The notes below the pieces were generated by a model. That model was not told the origin of the DNA, ran no database searches, and saw only the letters and a list, made by a program, of their open reading frames with translations. 64,000 bases of DNA, taken from WRGA01 sp031553395 (GTDB lineage: Bacteria > Bacteroidota > Bacteroidia > Bacteroidales > WRGA01). The translations under genes were made by a program, and so were the position numbers. Shown one piece after another: positions 46,042 to 54,451 of the stretch (positions within the stretch are counted from its first letter, which is position 1; each line of letters begins with the position of its first letter). Where the stretch lies: the NCBI GenBank assembly GCA_031553395.1, contig JAVBLR010000029.1, positions 1 to 64,000 on the forward strand, in the 5' to 3' direction.

Positions 46042-47091
46042 TTAAATAATCAGCATTGCATCTCCATAAGCGCCAAAACGATATTTTTCTTTGATAGCCA
46101 CCTGATAAATGTTCATTATCTCGTCATAACCTCCAAATGCGGCTGCAACCATTAATAAAGTAGAATAAGGCAAATGGAAATTTGTTATTAAGTCTGTAGC
46201 AACACTGAAATCATACGGAGGAAAGATAAATTTATTAGTCCATCCCTTGTAGGGTTTTAGATGTCCATTTGTACTCACAGTACTTTCCATTGCCCTGATA
46301 ACAGATGTACCAACCGAACAAATCCGGCGATTTTCAGTTTTCGCTTCATTTACTGTTTTTACCAACTCTTCCGAAACTTCCATTTCTTCCGAATCCATTT
46401 TATGCTTGGTCAAATCTTCTACATCAATATCCCTAAAATTGCCCAATCCCGAATGGATAGTCAAATATGCCAATTCTACTCCTTTTATCTCCATCCTCTT
46501 CATTAATTCGCGGCTGAAGTGTAAACTGGCTGCTGGCGCTACAACTGCACCTTCATTTTTTGCGAAGATGGATTGATAGCGTTCTTCATCTTCCGAGCCT
46601 ACTTCCCTGTTAATATATTTAGGAAGAGGTGCTTCCCCCATCGAGTAAAGCGTTTGTTTAAAATCCTCATGCGGACCATCATACAAGAAACGTAATGTTC
46701 TTCCACGAGAAGTAGTATTATCGATAACTTCCGCAACTAAAGAATCATCTTCTCCAAAATATAGTTTGTTTCCGATACGAATTTTACGTGCCGGATCAAC
46801 CAATACATCCCATAATTTCAGGTCATGGTTTAGTTCGCGAAGTAAAAAAACTTCTATTTTGGCACCTGTTTTTTCTTTGTTTCCATACAAACGAGCAGGA
46901 AAGACCTTCGTGTCATTGAAAACAAAAACATCTTTATCCTCAAAATAATCCAAAATCTCTTTGAACATTTTGTGTTCTATTTTTCCTGTTTTTCTATCAA
47001 AAACCATTAATCGAGACTCGTCCCTATTGGTAACAGGATGCAATGCAATCAGTTCTTCAGGTAGCTTGAATTTGAATTTGGAAAGCTTCAT
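46042..47091 (-). CDS. queA: S-adenosylmethionine:tRNA ribosyltransferase-isomerase
   Basis: The 349-aa enzyme adds the cyclopentene precursor to 7-deazaguanine in the wobble position during queuosine synthesis. Signatures are FKLPEELIALHPVTNRDESRLMV, FNDTKVFPARLYG, AAPTASLHF-like VAPAASLHFSRELM, LTIHSGLGNFRDI and YDFSVATDLITNFHLPYSTLLM. The ATG at 47091 gives the usual N-terminus; the longer frame would need TTG. It is downstream of truB behind a terminator hairpin. Confidence 0.93.
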   Translation of the reverse strand: MKLSKFKFKLPEELIALHPVTNRDESRLMVFDRKTGKIEHKMFKEILDYFEDKDVFVFNDTKVFPARLYGNKEKTGAKIEVFLLRELNHDLKLWDVLVDPARKIRIGNKLYFGEDDSLVAEVIDNTTSRGRTLRFLYDGPHEDFKQTLYSMGEAPLPKYINREVGSEDEERYQSIFAKNEGAVVAPAASLHFSRELMKRMEIKGVELAYLTIHSGLGNFRDIDVEDLTKHKMDSEEMEVSEELVKTVNEAKTENRRICSVGTSVIRAMESTVSTNGHLKPYKGWTNKFIFPPYDFSVATDLITNFHLPYSTLLMVAAAFGGYDEIMNIYQVAIKEKYRFGAYGDAMLII

Positions 47092-47118
47092 AATTTTGTA
47101 TATAAAAAGTAACAAGCT

Positions 47119-47147
47119 AAAAAGTCATATAATGGATATGACTTTTT
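47119..47147 (-). terminator. Hairpin terminator at the end of truB
   Basis: Perfect 12-base arms (AAAAAGTCATAT at 47119-47130 and complement at 47136-47147) with a five-base loop touch the truB stop codon. A T-rich stretch follows on the minus strand about 12 bases later. Confidence 0.65.
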
Positions 47148-47832
47148 ACTCTAAATCTAACATTTTTTCGAAATCGTTAATTTCCATGCATTTATCTAAG
47201 GTAACTTCTCCAATACGAGTACGGATAAGTCCTGTCAAATGCGCCCCGCTGTTTAACGCCAAACCAATATCTCTTGCCAAAGCTCTGATATAAGTTCCTT
47301 TACTACAAATAATTCTGATTTTTATTGTCGGTAATTTACACTCCAACAATTCTATATCATCTATAACCAGCGTTTTGGCTTTTAGTTCAACCTCTTCTCC
47401 TTTTCTTGCAAGTTTATAAGCTCGTTCGCCATTGATTTTGCAAGCCGAGAATATTGGAGGAACCTGTTCTATTGCTCCTATGAAATTTTTCAATGTACTA
47501 CTTACCATCTCAGGCGTTATATGCTCTGTTGGATAAGTATTGTCAATTTCAGTTTCTAAATCAAAAGATGGAGTTGTTGTTCCCAGTTCTATTGTCGCGA
47601 TATATTCTTTATCCTTATACTGAAATTCTTCTATTCGTTTTGTAGCCTTTCCTGTACATACAATTAACACTCCACTTGCCAACGGGTCTAATGTTCCGGC
47701 ATGTCCTACTTTTATCTTTTTTAATTTACAGGCTCTTGTAATTTTCCACCGGATTTTGCTTACAAGCTGAAATGAAGTCCAACCCAATGGTTTATTAAAA
47801 CACAAAACCTCTCCTTCTTGAAAATCCGTCAT
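47146..47832 (-). CDS. truB: tRNA pseudouridine(55) synthase
   Basis: The 228-aa enzyme makes pseudouridine 55 in the T-loop of tRNAs. It has NKPLGWTSFQLVSKIR, the catalytic Asp motif GHAGTLDPLASGVLIV and ICSKGTYIRALARDIG. It lacks a C-terminal PUA domain, so it is the short bacterial form. Its start codon overlaps the uppP stop by one base (TAATG), so the two are translationally coupled. Confidence 0.94.
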   Translation of the reverse strand: MTDFQEGEVLCFNKPLGWTSFQLVSKIRWKITRACKLKKIKVGHAGTLDPLASGVLIVCTGKATKRIEEFQYKDKEYIATIELGTTTPSFDLETEIDNTYPTEHITPEMVSSTLKNFIGAIEQVPPIFSACKINGERAYKLARKGEEVELKAKTLVIDDIELLECKLPTIKIRIICSKGTYIRALARDIGLALNSGAHLTGLIRTRIGEVTLDKCMEINDFEKMLDLE

Positions 47833-48728
47833 TACAAAATGCTTAGTTCAACACCTGCAAATAACAAAATAAGAAGGGTAATACCTAAAATAATCCGGTA
47901 CCAACCGAAAAGTTTGAATCCATATTTAGTAACAAAACCAATAAAGAACTTGATGGCTAATAATGCAACAATAAATGCGATCACATTGCCGACAATCAAT
48001 GTGATAATATTTGCTTGTAAGATTTCACTACCATTCGGTTCAAGTAAAATCTTTAGTAATTTATATCCGGTTGCAGCTGCCATTGTTGGCACTGCAAGAA
48101 AAAACGAAAATTCGGCCGCGTTCTTACGAGTTAAACGTTGCGACATACCACCCACAATTGTTGCCATAGAACGAGAAACTCCGGGAATCATTGCAATACA
48201 TTGAAAAAAACCTATTGTAAAAGCTTTCTTAATCGTTATTTCTTGATTTTCATCGGTTTTACTAAACCATTTATCAACAAACAGCATGACAAAACCACCA
48301 ATCAAAAGAGTGGTTGCAACTACCCATACGTTTTCCAACAATTCATCTATTTTGTCTCCAAGCAAGCCTCCGATAAATGCTGCCGGAAGAAAAGCAATAA
48401 AAAGTTTCCAATAAAAATCGTATTTATATAAAAATCTCTTCAGGTAAATTTGAAATTTAGCTCCGAATGATTTACCTTCAGTTCCTTCTTCTGCAAAAAT
48501 CTGACACGGATTCAACTTAAAAAACCGCTTCCAATAAAGTACCAATACCGAGAGTATTGCACCAAATTGAATAATAACTGTAAATGCCTTTACAAAAGCT
48601 GTACTTTCTACTCCAAGTAATTTTTCTGTGATAATCATATGTCCGGTAGACGATACCGGCAAAAATTCGGTTAACCCTTCAACAATCGCAATAATAATGG
48701 TTTGATACCACTCTAAATCACTACTCAT
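47832..48728 (-). CDS. uppP: Undecaprenyl-diphosphatase
   Basis: The 298-aa membrane enzyme recycles undecaprenyl diphosphate to the monophosphate carrier used for peptidoglycan and other envelope polymers. It has the BacA/UppP motifs IVEGLTEFLPVSSTGHMI (residues about 14-31) and IPGVSRSMATIVGG, and about eight membrane helices. It is 30 bases from the DUF3098 gene and overlaps truB. Upstream ftsX and DUF3098 belong to the same conserved Bacteroidota cluster. Confidence 0.94.
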   Translation of the reverse strand: MSSDLEWYQTIIIAIVEGLTEFLPVSSTGHMIITEKLLGVESTAFVKAFTVIIQFGAILSVLVLYWKRFFKLNPCQIFAEEGTEGKSFGAKFQIYLKRFLYKYDFYWKLFIAFLPAAFIGGLLGDKIDELLENVWVVATTLLIGGFVMLFVDKWFSKTDENQEITIKKAFTIGFFQCIAMIPGVSRSMATIVGGMSQRLTRKNAAEFSFFLAVPTMAAATGYKLLKILLEPNGSEILQANIITLIVGNVIAFIVALLAIKFFIGFVTKYGFKLFGWYRIILGITLLILLFAGVELSIL

Positions 48729-48758
48729 TTGCTGTAATATTTATTTTTTTTCGTATTA

Positions 48759-49016
48759 TTATTTTGTAATCTTTTCTGCTGAAGCCTTATTCGCTTTCGA
48801 ATCTTTAAGGATAGCATATATCATAATAACAAAACCGGCCAAACTTACAGTCGGTGCAATTACGATACGTCTAACACTGAAAATTTCAGGATCGAAACCG
48901 GTTCCTACATCAGTTCCTCCTCCTGCCATCAAGATAAAACCCAAAACAACTAATGCAAAGGAAATCCCAATCAGAATATAGTTTTGCTTTCCAAATGCCA
49001 AATTTTTTTCTTTCAT
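48759..49016 (-). CDS. DUF3098 membrane protein
   Basis: The 85-aa protein has two membrane helices (YILIGISFALVVLGFILMAG and VSLAGFVIMIYAIL) separated by a loop containing GFDPEIFSVRRIVIAP, the DUF3098 signature. Function unknown; in Bacteroidota it lies between ftsX and uppP, as here, which suggests an envelope or division role. The ATG at 49016 is chosen; the longer frame would start at TTG and overlap ftsX. Confidence 0.85.
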   Translation of the reverse strand: MKEKNLAFGKQNYILIGISFALVVLGFILMAGGGTDVGTGFDPEIFSVRRIVIAPTVSLAGFVIMIYAILKDSKANKASAEKITK

Positions 49017-49053
49017 TTTTCTTTTTAGTTTATTCAAAAAGTAAACGAAAAGT

Positions 49054-49938
49054 CTACTTGTATAATTTATCAATATCCATGTTCAAATATCTATTCACTG
49101 CAAAATAAGAAGAAATACCTGTAATTAAGATTCCTCCAATAAGCACAACAACAGCTATTATTAAAATAGATTGTACATTTATAACTCCCACAAAATCATC
49201 AAGTTCTTTCGAAAGATAATATATCATACCCGAAAGCAAGCCAATTGCTATGATAGCAGCAATGATTCCGCTAAAAATATTATCCCTGATAAAAGGTTTA
49301 CGAATAAAACTACCTGTTGCACCAACTAATTTCATTGTTCTAATCAAGAACCGTTTAGAATAAACCCCTAATTGTATTGTGTTATTAATCAATGCAATAG
49401 AAATAAACAGCAAAATAAAGGCTAAAGCTGTCAAAGCCAATCCAATTTTTCTCACATTATCATTTACCAATTCAACCATATCTTCCCGATACAATATATC
49501 GTTGATATTCGATTCCGTACTTTTCAGTTGCTTTTCAATCGAAGCGATACTGTCTTTATTGGCATAGTTCGATTTCAAAAACACCTCAATAGATGCTCTT
49601 GTCGGATTAAAACCCAAAAGTGCTTGCGGATTTTCACCCAAGCTTTCCGTCAAATCACTTAATGCCTGCTCTTTTGTTATCATTTTGGTTGATTTTACAT
49701 AAGAAGCTACATCCAATCGTTTTTGCAATTTTTTGATATCAGCATCATTCATGTTTTCATTCAGCATAATATTAAAACTGATATTTTCTTTTACATAAAC
49801 TGAAAGGCTACGTGCCGTAAGAAAAAGTAAAATAATCAATCCCAACAAAAACAATACCAACGAAATACTAACCGTAGAACCTAATTTGGCATTGAGAACA
49901 GAAACCTTGTTTTCTGAATTATGACGTTGTTTCTTCAT
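49054..49938 (-). CDS. ftsX: Cell division protein FtsX-like permease
   Basis: The 294-aa protein has an N-terminal membrane helix (LGSTVSISLVLFLLGLIILLF), an extracytoplasmic domain (about 60-165, with MITKEQALSDLTESLGENP) and three C-terminal membrane helices in an FtsX fold (LALTALAFILLFISIALINN and later). FtsX works with the ATPase FtsE to activate peptidoglycan hydrolases at the septum. ftsE is not in the window. It begins the conserved ftsX-DUF3098-uppP-truB-queA-folK run. Confidence 0.88.
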   Translation of the reverse strand: MKKQRHNSENKVSVLNAKLGSTVSISLVLFLLGLIILLFLTARSLSVYVKENISFNIMLNENMNDADIKKLQKRLDVASYVKSTKMITKEQALSDLTESLGENPQALLGFNPTRASIEVFLKSNYANKDSIASIEKQLKSTESNINDILYREDMVELVNDNVRKIGLALTALAFILLFISIALINNTIQLGVYSKRFLIRTMKLVGATGSFIRKPFIRDNIFSGIIAAIIAIGLLSGMIYYLSKELDDFVGVINVQSILIIAVVVLIGGILITGISSYFAVNRYLNMDIDKLYK

Positions 49939-50003
49939 ATATTCATTTTATTATTAATTCTAAGTTTTACAAAATAATATACAACCTATTAAATACTTAA
50001 TCT

Positions 50004-50897
50004 TTAACTTATATTTTTTAATACATAAATCAGCGAACTGCTTTTTTTCTTATTAAACAAACAAATAAGATAGCTGATAAAACCAATGATAACCCCCTTT
50101 ATAGCAGGTATTTTCGATTTTTTATATTTTTCACTCAACATGGAAATATAAAAAGCATCAAAAGGCATGGGTTTTATATTTGTAATTTTAAATCCATGGT
50201 TTTGAGCTAAATGGTTAAGTGTTTCAGGTGAAAAATGCCATACATGGCGCGGAACGTCAAAAGCTGCCCAATACTCCTTATATTTATTGGCATCGTATGA
50301 ATCTACATTGGGAACTGCAATTATCATTACCCCATCATCTTTGAGTAACCGTGAAAATTGAGCCATCGAATCATTTAAATTTCCCATATGTTCCAATACA
50401 TGCCAAAGTGTAATTATATCGTACTGTTTATCAGGTAATTCAAACAACTTTTGGGAAGGCATTACATCCAACCCAAATTTATCCCGGGCCAATTCTGCTG
50501 CAGAAACAGATGGTTCAATTCCTGTAACTTCCCATCCTTTTTGCTTCATTGCCCCCGCAAAATATCCAGTTCCGCAACCTACATCCAAAAGACGCCCGAC
50601 AGCATGATTTTTCTCAACCAGTTTTACTTTTCGAAGAATCATTTTTTTTCGCACCAAATGATAGGCTGAATTGATTAATCCTTTTTTTGTATCCGAATGA
50701 GAAACATAATCCGGAGCCTTATAATAATGGGCAATTACCTCTTCGGAAGGAATATCCTGTGTAAAAACAAATTGACAGGCATCGCAGGAATAAACAGCAA
50801 ACTTTTCGTGTGATACGAAATAGTCTTCACAAAAGAATTTCCGGGAGAATTTTTCCTGTCTGCATATGGGACATTCTTCTATGTGTTCTGTTTCCAT
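50004..50897 (-). CDS. Class I SAM-dependent methyltransferase with N-terminal zinc-ribbon
   Basis: The 297-aa protein starts with a probable zinc ribbon (CPICRQEKF at about 9-17, and CDACQF at about 38-43). A Rossmann methyltransferase follows: LLDVGCGTGYFAGAMKQKG (motif I, about 102-120), ITLWHVLEHM and DDGVMIIAVPN. A hydrophobic C-terminus (KGVIIGFISYLICLFN) may touch the membrane. The layout is common in Bacteroidota envelope or O-antigen contexts. The substrate is unknown. It is separated from ftsX by 65 bases. Confidence 0.75.
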   Translation of the reverse strand: METEHIEECPICRQEKFSRKFFCEDYFVSHEKFAVYSCDACQFVFTQDIPSEEVIAHYYKAPDYVSHSDTKKGLINSAYHLVRKKMILRKVKLVEKNHAVGRLLDVGCGTGYFAGAMKQKGWEVTGIEPSVSAAELARDKFGLDVMPSQKLFELPDKQYDIITLWHVLEHMGNLNDSMAQFSRLLKDDGVMIIAVPNVDSYDANKYKEYWAAFDVPRHVWHFSPETLNHLAQNHGFKITNIKPMPFDAFYISMLSEKYKKSKIPAIKGVIIGFISYLICLFNKKKSSSLIYVLKNIS

Positions 50898-51109
50898 TAA
50901 TCGATGTGTAAAACCGTATTCCTTTCTAATTTTAAATTGCCATTTGAAGGCTTGTTTTCAAAAAAAGCAGACTCCTTCCAAATTCGCTGCAAAAAAAGGA
51001 ATTTTTTTGTGAAGTAGAAAACATTTTATGCTTTTTTGGGTGAAAAGTTGCATAATTCAGTTTTTTGAGAAAAAGAATCCTGATTTCTTTTTTTTTAAAG
51101 AAATTTATC

Positions 51110-51117
51110 TACCTTTG
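51110..51117 (+). promoter_or_regulatory. -7 box of the tRNA-Leu gene (TACCTTTG)
   Basis: TACCTTTG fits TAnnTTTG exactly and lies 17 bases before the tRNA 5' end. The -33 region is a T run (near 51086-51096). Confidence 0.55.
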
Positions 51118-51134
51118 CACCACATTTTAAAGAT

Positions 51135-51218
51135 GCCCAGATGGCGGAATTGGTAGACGCGCTGGTCTCAAACACCAGTAGGTTCACCCCTGTGCCGGTT
51201 CGATCCCGGCTCTGGGTA
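51135..51218 (+). tRNA. tRNA-Leu (anticodon CAA)
   Basis: The acceptor arms GCCCAGA and TCTGGGT close a class II tRNA with a long variable arm. The D-loop region is TGGCGGAATTGGTAGACGC. The anticodon stem-loop CTGGT-CTCAAAC-ACCAG puts CAA at 34-36, and the T arm is GCCGGTTCGATCCCGGC. CCA is not encoded, as usual in this phylum. The large serine recombinase gene ends antisense inside this gene, and the hairpin at 51224-51255 could be its terminator. Confidence 0.95.
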
Positions 51219-52743
51219 CTTTGGCGGAGAAAGTGTTAAAACTCTCTCCGCTTTTTATTTTCTCTCCTCGCAACTCATTGGTTTGCTGATAGGTTAAGTC
51301 AAGTACTTTGTTGTAAGAATTGGTTCGATATGAATTTCCATCAAAAGTGATTTTTTCAGGAAACATCGAACTTAATAGCTTACATTTTACCTCTACTTTG
51401 CCATCTCTCATATAGCTATCTATATTATTTATCAACAACATAGAGTACCTTAGTTTTGGTTCGATATTTGAACGGTTAGGGGTTTTCATTAAATCCATCT
51501 TTATTTGTAAATCCATCTTTTCTTTGGTATACCTTTCCATTAGCCTACTGTGAGTAGATTTATCAATTTCATCTCTTACAAATTTATCATCAACCCTATT
51601 TATGGTTACTTCTATTTCTTGCAATTCCTTATCTAATCTACTTGCTTCTTGTTTGGTATTGCCGTTTTTCTCTAACCTTAATTCATTTAGGATTTCATTG
51701 TACAACTTTAATACAGTTTCATTTGGTTTTAAGCTGGCTGTATATTTAGCAAACAATTCATTTGCTTGTTCTGCTCTGTATCTACAATGTTTGGCTTCTT
51801 TACTGCAATTGTAATAGGTGTATTGACCTCCATTGCCCCGACTTGTTGCACCTGTAAGGGGACAACCACAAATAGGGCAAACAATATACTTTCTCAAAAA
51901 CAAATCAGGATTAATACATTTAGATAGTTTGGGTATTCTCTTCTTTTTACCATCTATAACCTCTTGCACTTTCCAAAAAACATCGTTATTAATTATTGCT
52001 TCATGTTTTCCTTCGACATATTTAGCCTCTTGTCCTTTATATGCAGGAGCGAATACTTCTCCTATGTAGAATCTGTTTCTCAACATGTCAAAGAATGAAG
52101 ATTCTTTTATTTCAAAACCTTGTCTTGCTAACTTCTTTCTAATATAAGAAGGAGATTCTACCCCTTTTGCAACTTCATTGAAAATCTGTATAATGTATTT
52201 TGCTTTGGGTTCATCAATTTCTACCCATTTCTTATGTTTTCCTTCTTTCATGTTGATATAACCCCGAGGTGCTCTATTTGCACATTTCCCTTCTCTCCAT
52301 GCCTGTACAATACCATCCTTTGTTGCTTCTGACCTTTTATCATTGTCTATTTCAGGAAGAATTAAAAACATTGCTAACATTGCCTTGTTTTCAGGGATTG
52401 AAATATCAAGGGGATTTTCTGTTGCATTTACCTCTATACCCAAATCCTTGAAATATCTGATATTGGTTAGTGCATATTCTAAGTTACGAGAATATCTATC
52501 CCAACGAGTAAACAAGATCATGTCAACTTGACTTTTATTCTTCTTACAGAATTTCATTATTTTCTGAATCTCAGGACGGTTGAAATTTTTTGCGCTATAA
52601 TCTTCTCTATAAGGTTCTCCTACTATATTATAACCCTTGATATTACAATAAGTCCTTAAACTCTGTTCTTGGAAGTCTAAGCTACCTCCTAACGCCTGCT
52701 CATCACTACTTACCCTACAATATACTATAACATTTTTATTCAT
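51184..52743 (-). CDS. Large serine recombinase (integrase) whose 3' end lies inside tRNA-Leu
   Basis: The 519-aa protein has an N-terminal resolvase domain (YCRVSSDEQALGGSLDFQEQ with the nucleophile Ser; LFTRWDRYSRNL), a Recombinase domain (about 165-265), a zinc ribbon (CPICGCPL, YNCS, KHCRYRAEQA) and a coiled coil (about 350-425). It should cut and rejoin attP and attB to integrate and excise a mobile element. Its last 11 codons (VPRAGIEPAQG) are the antisense of the tRNA-Leu T arm and acceptor, so the end of the gene is formed by the target. The phrase GIEP is typical of frames reading across tRNA. The intact frame suggests a functional element. Confidence 0.85.
   Translation of the reverse strand: MNKNVIVYCRVSSDEQALGGSLDFQEQSLRTYCNIKGYNIVGEPYREDYSAKNFNRPEIQKIMKFCKKNKSQVDMILFTRWDRYSRNLEYALTNIRYFKDLGIEVNATENPLDISIPENKAMLAMFLILPEIDNDKRSEATKDGIVQAWREGKCANRAPRGYINMKEGKHKKWVEIDEPKAKYIIQIFNEVAKGVESPSYIRKKLARQGFEIKESSFFDMLRNRFYIGEVFAPAYKGQEAKYVEGKHEAIINNDVFWKVQEVIDGKKKRIPKLSKCINPDLFLRKYIVCPICGCPLTGATSRGNGGQYTYYNCSKEAKHCRYRAEQANELFAKYTASLKPNETVLKLYNEILNELRLEKNGNTKQEASRLDKELQEIEVTINRVDDKFVRDEIDKSTHSRLMERYTKEKMDLQIKMDLMKTPNRSNIEPKLRYSMLLINNIDSYMRDGKVEVKCKLLSSMFPEKITFDGNSYRTNSYNKVLDLTYQQTNELRGEKIKSGESFNTFSAKVPRAGIEPAQG
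51224..51255 (+). terminator. GC-rich hairpin just after tRNA-Leu
   Basis: GCGGAGA and TCTCCGC arms are followed by TTTTTA. It is oriented as a terminator for the tRNA while also being part of the recombinase coding sequence on the other strand. Confidence 0.6.
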
Positions 52744-52772
52744 AACAGTTTGATTTTTTTGATTATTACCTC

Positions 52773-52904
52773 TTACTTACTCTCATTCTCTAATTGCAAT
52801 TCAGCCATCATATAAAGATGTTCTCTTAATAGCTTAATTTCCTCATCGTTAAATTTCTTTTTTCCACCGTTTAATATTTTCTTACATAATTCTAAACTTA
52901 ACAT
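52773..52904 (-). CDS. 43-aa conserved mobile-element ORF
   Basis: A short minus-strand frame (LCKKILNGGKKKFNDEEIKL, then REHLYMMAELQ) is helical and charged. Similar short proteins accompany serine recombinases in Bacteroidota mobile elements, from memory; the function is unknown. It lies 29 bases upstream of the large recombinase start and could be co-transcribed with it. Confidence 0.5.
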   Translation of the reverse strand: MLSLELCKKILNGGKKKFNDEEIKLLREHLYMMAELQLENESK

Positions 52905-52958
52905 CAAAACACATTTATTCTCATATTAGAGTTAAGGTACTCGTTGAACCTTTTTCAT

Positions 52959-52994
52959 TACTTCAACCGACTAAACTTAGAAGAAGTTGAAGTA
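52959..52994. repeat. 9-bp inverted repeat between the recombinase genes
   Basis: TACTTCAAC and GTTGAAGTA are exact complements separated by 18 bases, just upstream of the 43-aa ORF. This could be an operator or a recombinase binding site. Confidence 0.45.
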
Positions 52995-53124
52995 CAGTAA
53001 CAAGTATATGTCGCACATGAAAAAAATCAAGAGGGGTAATGTAAAATATTTTATAACTATTTGATTTTCAATGAAATATTTTTTGAAATTTTTTCTGTAA
53101 ATTTTTTGAAATAAAAAAAATGGA

Positions 53125-53199
53125 GTCGGTATGCTTCTGAATGCCTTCCTATATATAGAGGTATAGTTGAGAATGATATTTCAAGAATTGGATACCGAC
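53125..53199. repeat. Long-range hairpin GTCGGTAT / ATACCGAC
   Basis: Eight-base arms (53125-53132 and 53192-53199) enclose 59 bases, just past the end of the small serine recombinase gene. It may be a terminator, an origin-like or recombination site. Confidence 0.35.
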
Positions 53200-53214
53200 C
53201 TTCCCCCTCTCCCC

Positions 53215-53835
53215 TCAGATTAGTTGCTTTATTTTTTGTAGTGTGTTGAGGCTGGTTCCTGTAATCTTTTGAATGTTTCTTAGGCTGTAACCTTTCTTCA
53301 ATAGCTTCAGTTCCTCAACATACTGTTGCTTCATAGCCTCATCGGATTTCTTATATCCAACCTTTCTGCCGACCGCTCCGCCATTGGCTCTAAAATTCTC
53401 ATAACCACTGGCGACCCTTTCACGAATGGTTTTTCTTTCCATGCGAGCCACCTCCGCCAAAATTGTGATTAAGAACTGACTCATGGGATTAACTTCCTTT
53501 TCTTTCGTTAGTGTTTCAATGTTGTAATTCTGTATATACAAGGATATCTTGTGTCGGTTAAGTATTTCAATAGCCTCTAATACCTGTAAAGTATCTCGTC
53601 CGAGCCTGCTCAACTCACTAACTAAAACTTTGTCTATCTTGTTCTCATTCACGAACTGAATCATGTTTTGAAGTTCTACTCTTTCTTTATTAGACTTTGC
53701 CCCTGAAATTTTCTCGGAAAACACTCCTTCGATTAGCATTTTATTACTAATTGCAAATTGGGTTAAGTCATTTATCTGTCTTTGAAATTCTTGTCCCTGC
53801 GTTGATACTCTTGTATAGATAACTACCTTTTCCAT
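53215..53835 (-). CDS. Small serine recombinase (resolvase/invertase)
   Basis: The 206-aa protein has a catalytic domain with IYTRVSTQGQEFQRQI (nucleophile Ser), LVSELSRLGRDTLQVLEAI and the E-helix region MERKTIRERVASG, followed by a C-terminal HTH (KKGYSLRNIQKITGTSLNT). The length and layout are those of Tn3 resolvases and Hin/Gin-like DNA invertases. It lacks the long C-terminal part of integrases, so it acts more probably at short paired sites. An inverted repeat pair lies beyond its start, suggesting inversion. It is divergent from the 87-aa ORF. Confidence 0.85.
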   Translation of the reverse strand: MEKVVIYTRVSTQGQEFQRQINDLTQFAISNKMLIEGVFSEKISGAKSNKERVELQNMIQFVNENKIDKVLVSELSRLGRDTLQVLEAIEILNRHKISLYIQNYNIETLTKEKEVNPMSQFLITILAEVARMERKTIRERVASGYENFRANGGAVGRKVGYKKSDEAMKQQYVEELKLLKKGYSLRNIQKITGTSLNTLQKIKQLI

Positions 53836-53877
53836 GTCTTGAATTATTAAAAGTGGAGGCTCCTACTGCTACTCTGT

Positions 53878-53897
53878 AAACTGCCAAGTTCTGAGGG
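53878..53897 (+). repeat. Left inverted core AACTGCCAAGTT
   Basis: AACTGCCAAGTT (53879-53890) has AACT/AGTT half-site symmetry and reappears as its reverse complement at 54434-54445. Similar flanking words (AAAAGTGGA, GGCTCCT, GAGG) occur on both sides. Confidence 0.45.
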
Positions 53898-53942
53898 ATA
53901 GGAATAATTACCTCCACTATGTTACTGTATGACAATAATAGG

Positions 53943-53961
53943 TGTTATTCTCGTAATAACA
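53943..53961 (+). repeat. TGTTATT / AATAACA hairpin in the divergent promoter region
   Basis: Seven-base arms flank CTCGT, between the small recombinase start and the 87-aa ORF. It is a candidate operator. Confidence 0.35.
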
Positions 53962-54025
53962 AATAAATCAACATTAAATAAAGTTAATTTTATTAGATAT
54001 TACAATCATATATACTTTTTCAAAC

Positions 54026-54033
54026 TATATTTG
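54026..54033 (+). promoter_or_regulatory. Candidate -7 box for the 87-aa ORF (TATATTTG)
   Basis: TATATTTG fits TAnnTTTG and lies 30 bases before the ATG at 54064. No TTTG is at -33. Confidence 0.45.
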
Positions 54034-54063
54034 CTGGTTGATTCATAAAATAATAAAATTAAA

Positions 54064-54327
54064 ATGAAAGAACAAAGGAAAGCTGTTACTATTTATCATG
54101 TTCATTTTCATGATAATGAGTTCAATAACCATTTGGTAAAGAAAGATTATTATTTTGGTTCTATCTCTGCAATCTATCAGGTTTTTGATGTAAAACAAAT
54201 TGGAATCCTTGCTTCAAGTTTATACAATCTGAAGCTGGATGAAAATACGAATCCGATTTATGAAAACAAAAAGTGTATCATCCGAAAAGATGTGTTGAAC
54301 ACCAAATCTCAAACTAAGAAAGAGTAG
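54064..54327 (+). CDS. 87-aa hypothetical protein of the mobile element
   Basis: The frame is Lys/Asn/Tyr-rich with an alternating strand-helix pattern (VTIYHVHFHDNEFNNH, YYFGSISAIYQVF) and no motif I can name. It has its own -7 box and sits between two inverted AACTGCCAAGTT cores, with the small recombinase gene divergent from it. If the segment inverts, this gene and its promoter would flip. A regulatory or accessory role is inference. Confidence 0.5.
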   Translation: MKEQRKAVTIYHVHFHDNEFNNHLVKKDYYFGSISAIYQVFDVKQIGILASSLYNLKLDENTNPIYENKKCIIRKDVLNTKSQTKKE

Positions 54328-54433
54328 TTATTTCAAAAATATATGTAATTTTGTGGCGGACATGAGGTAAAGAGTTGCCCGGTCCAACTTATTTGTATCC
54401 AAAAAGTGGATTGATTATTATTTGGCTCCTCTA

Positions 54434-54445
54434 AACTTGGCAGTT
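54434..54445 (-). repeat. Right inverted core AACTTGGCAGTT
   Basis: This is the exact reverse complement of the core at 53879-53890; the two cores bracket 543 bases containing the 87-aa ORF. A directly oriented relative, CTTGCCAAGGCTGTGAGGGG, begins at 54529. Confidence 0.45.
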
Positions 54446-54451
54446 AAACAA

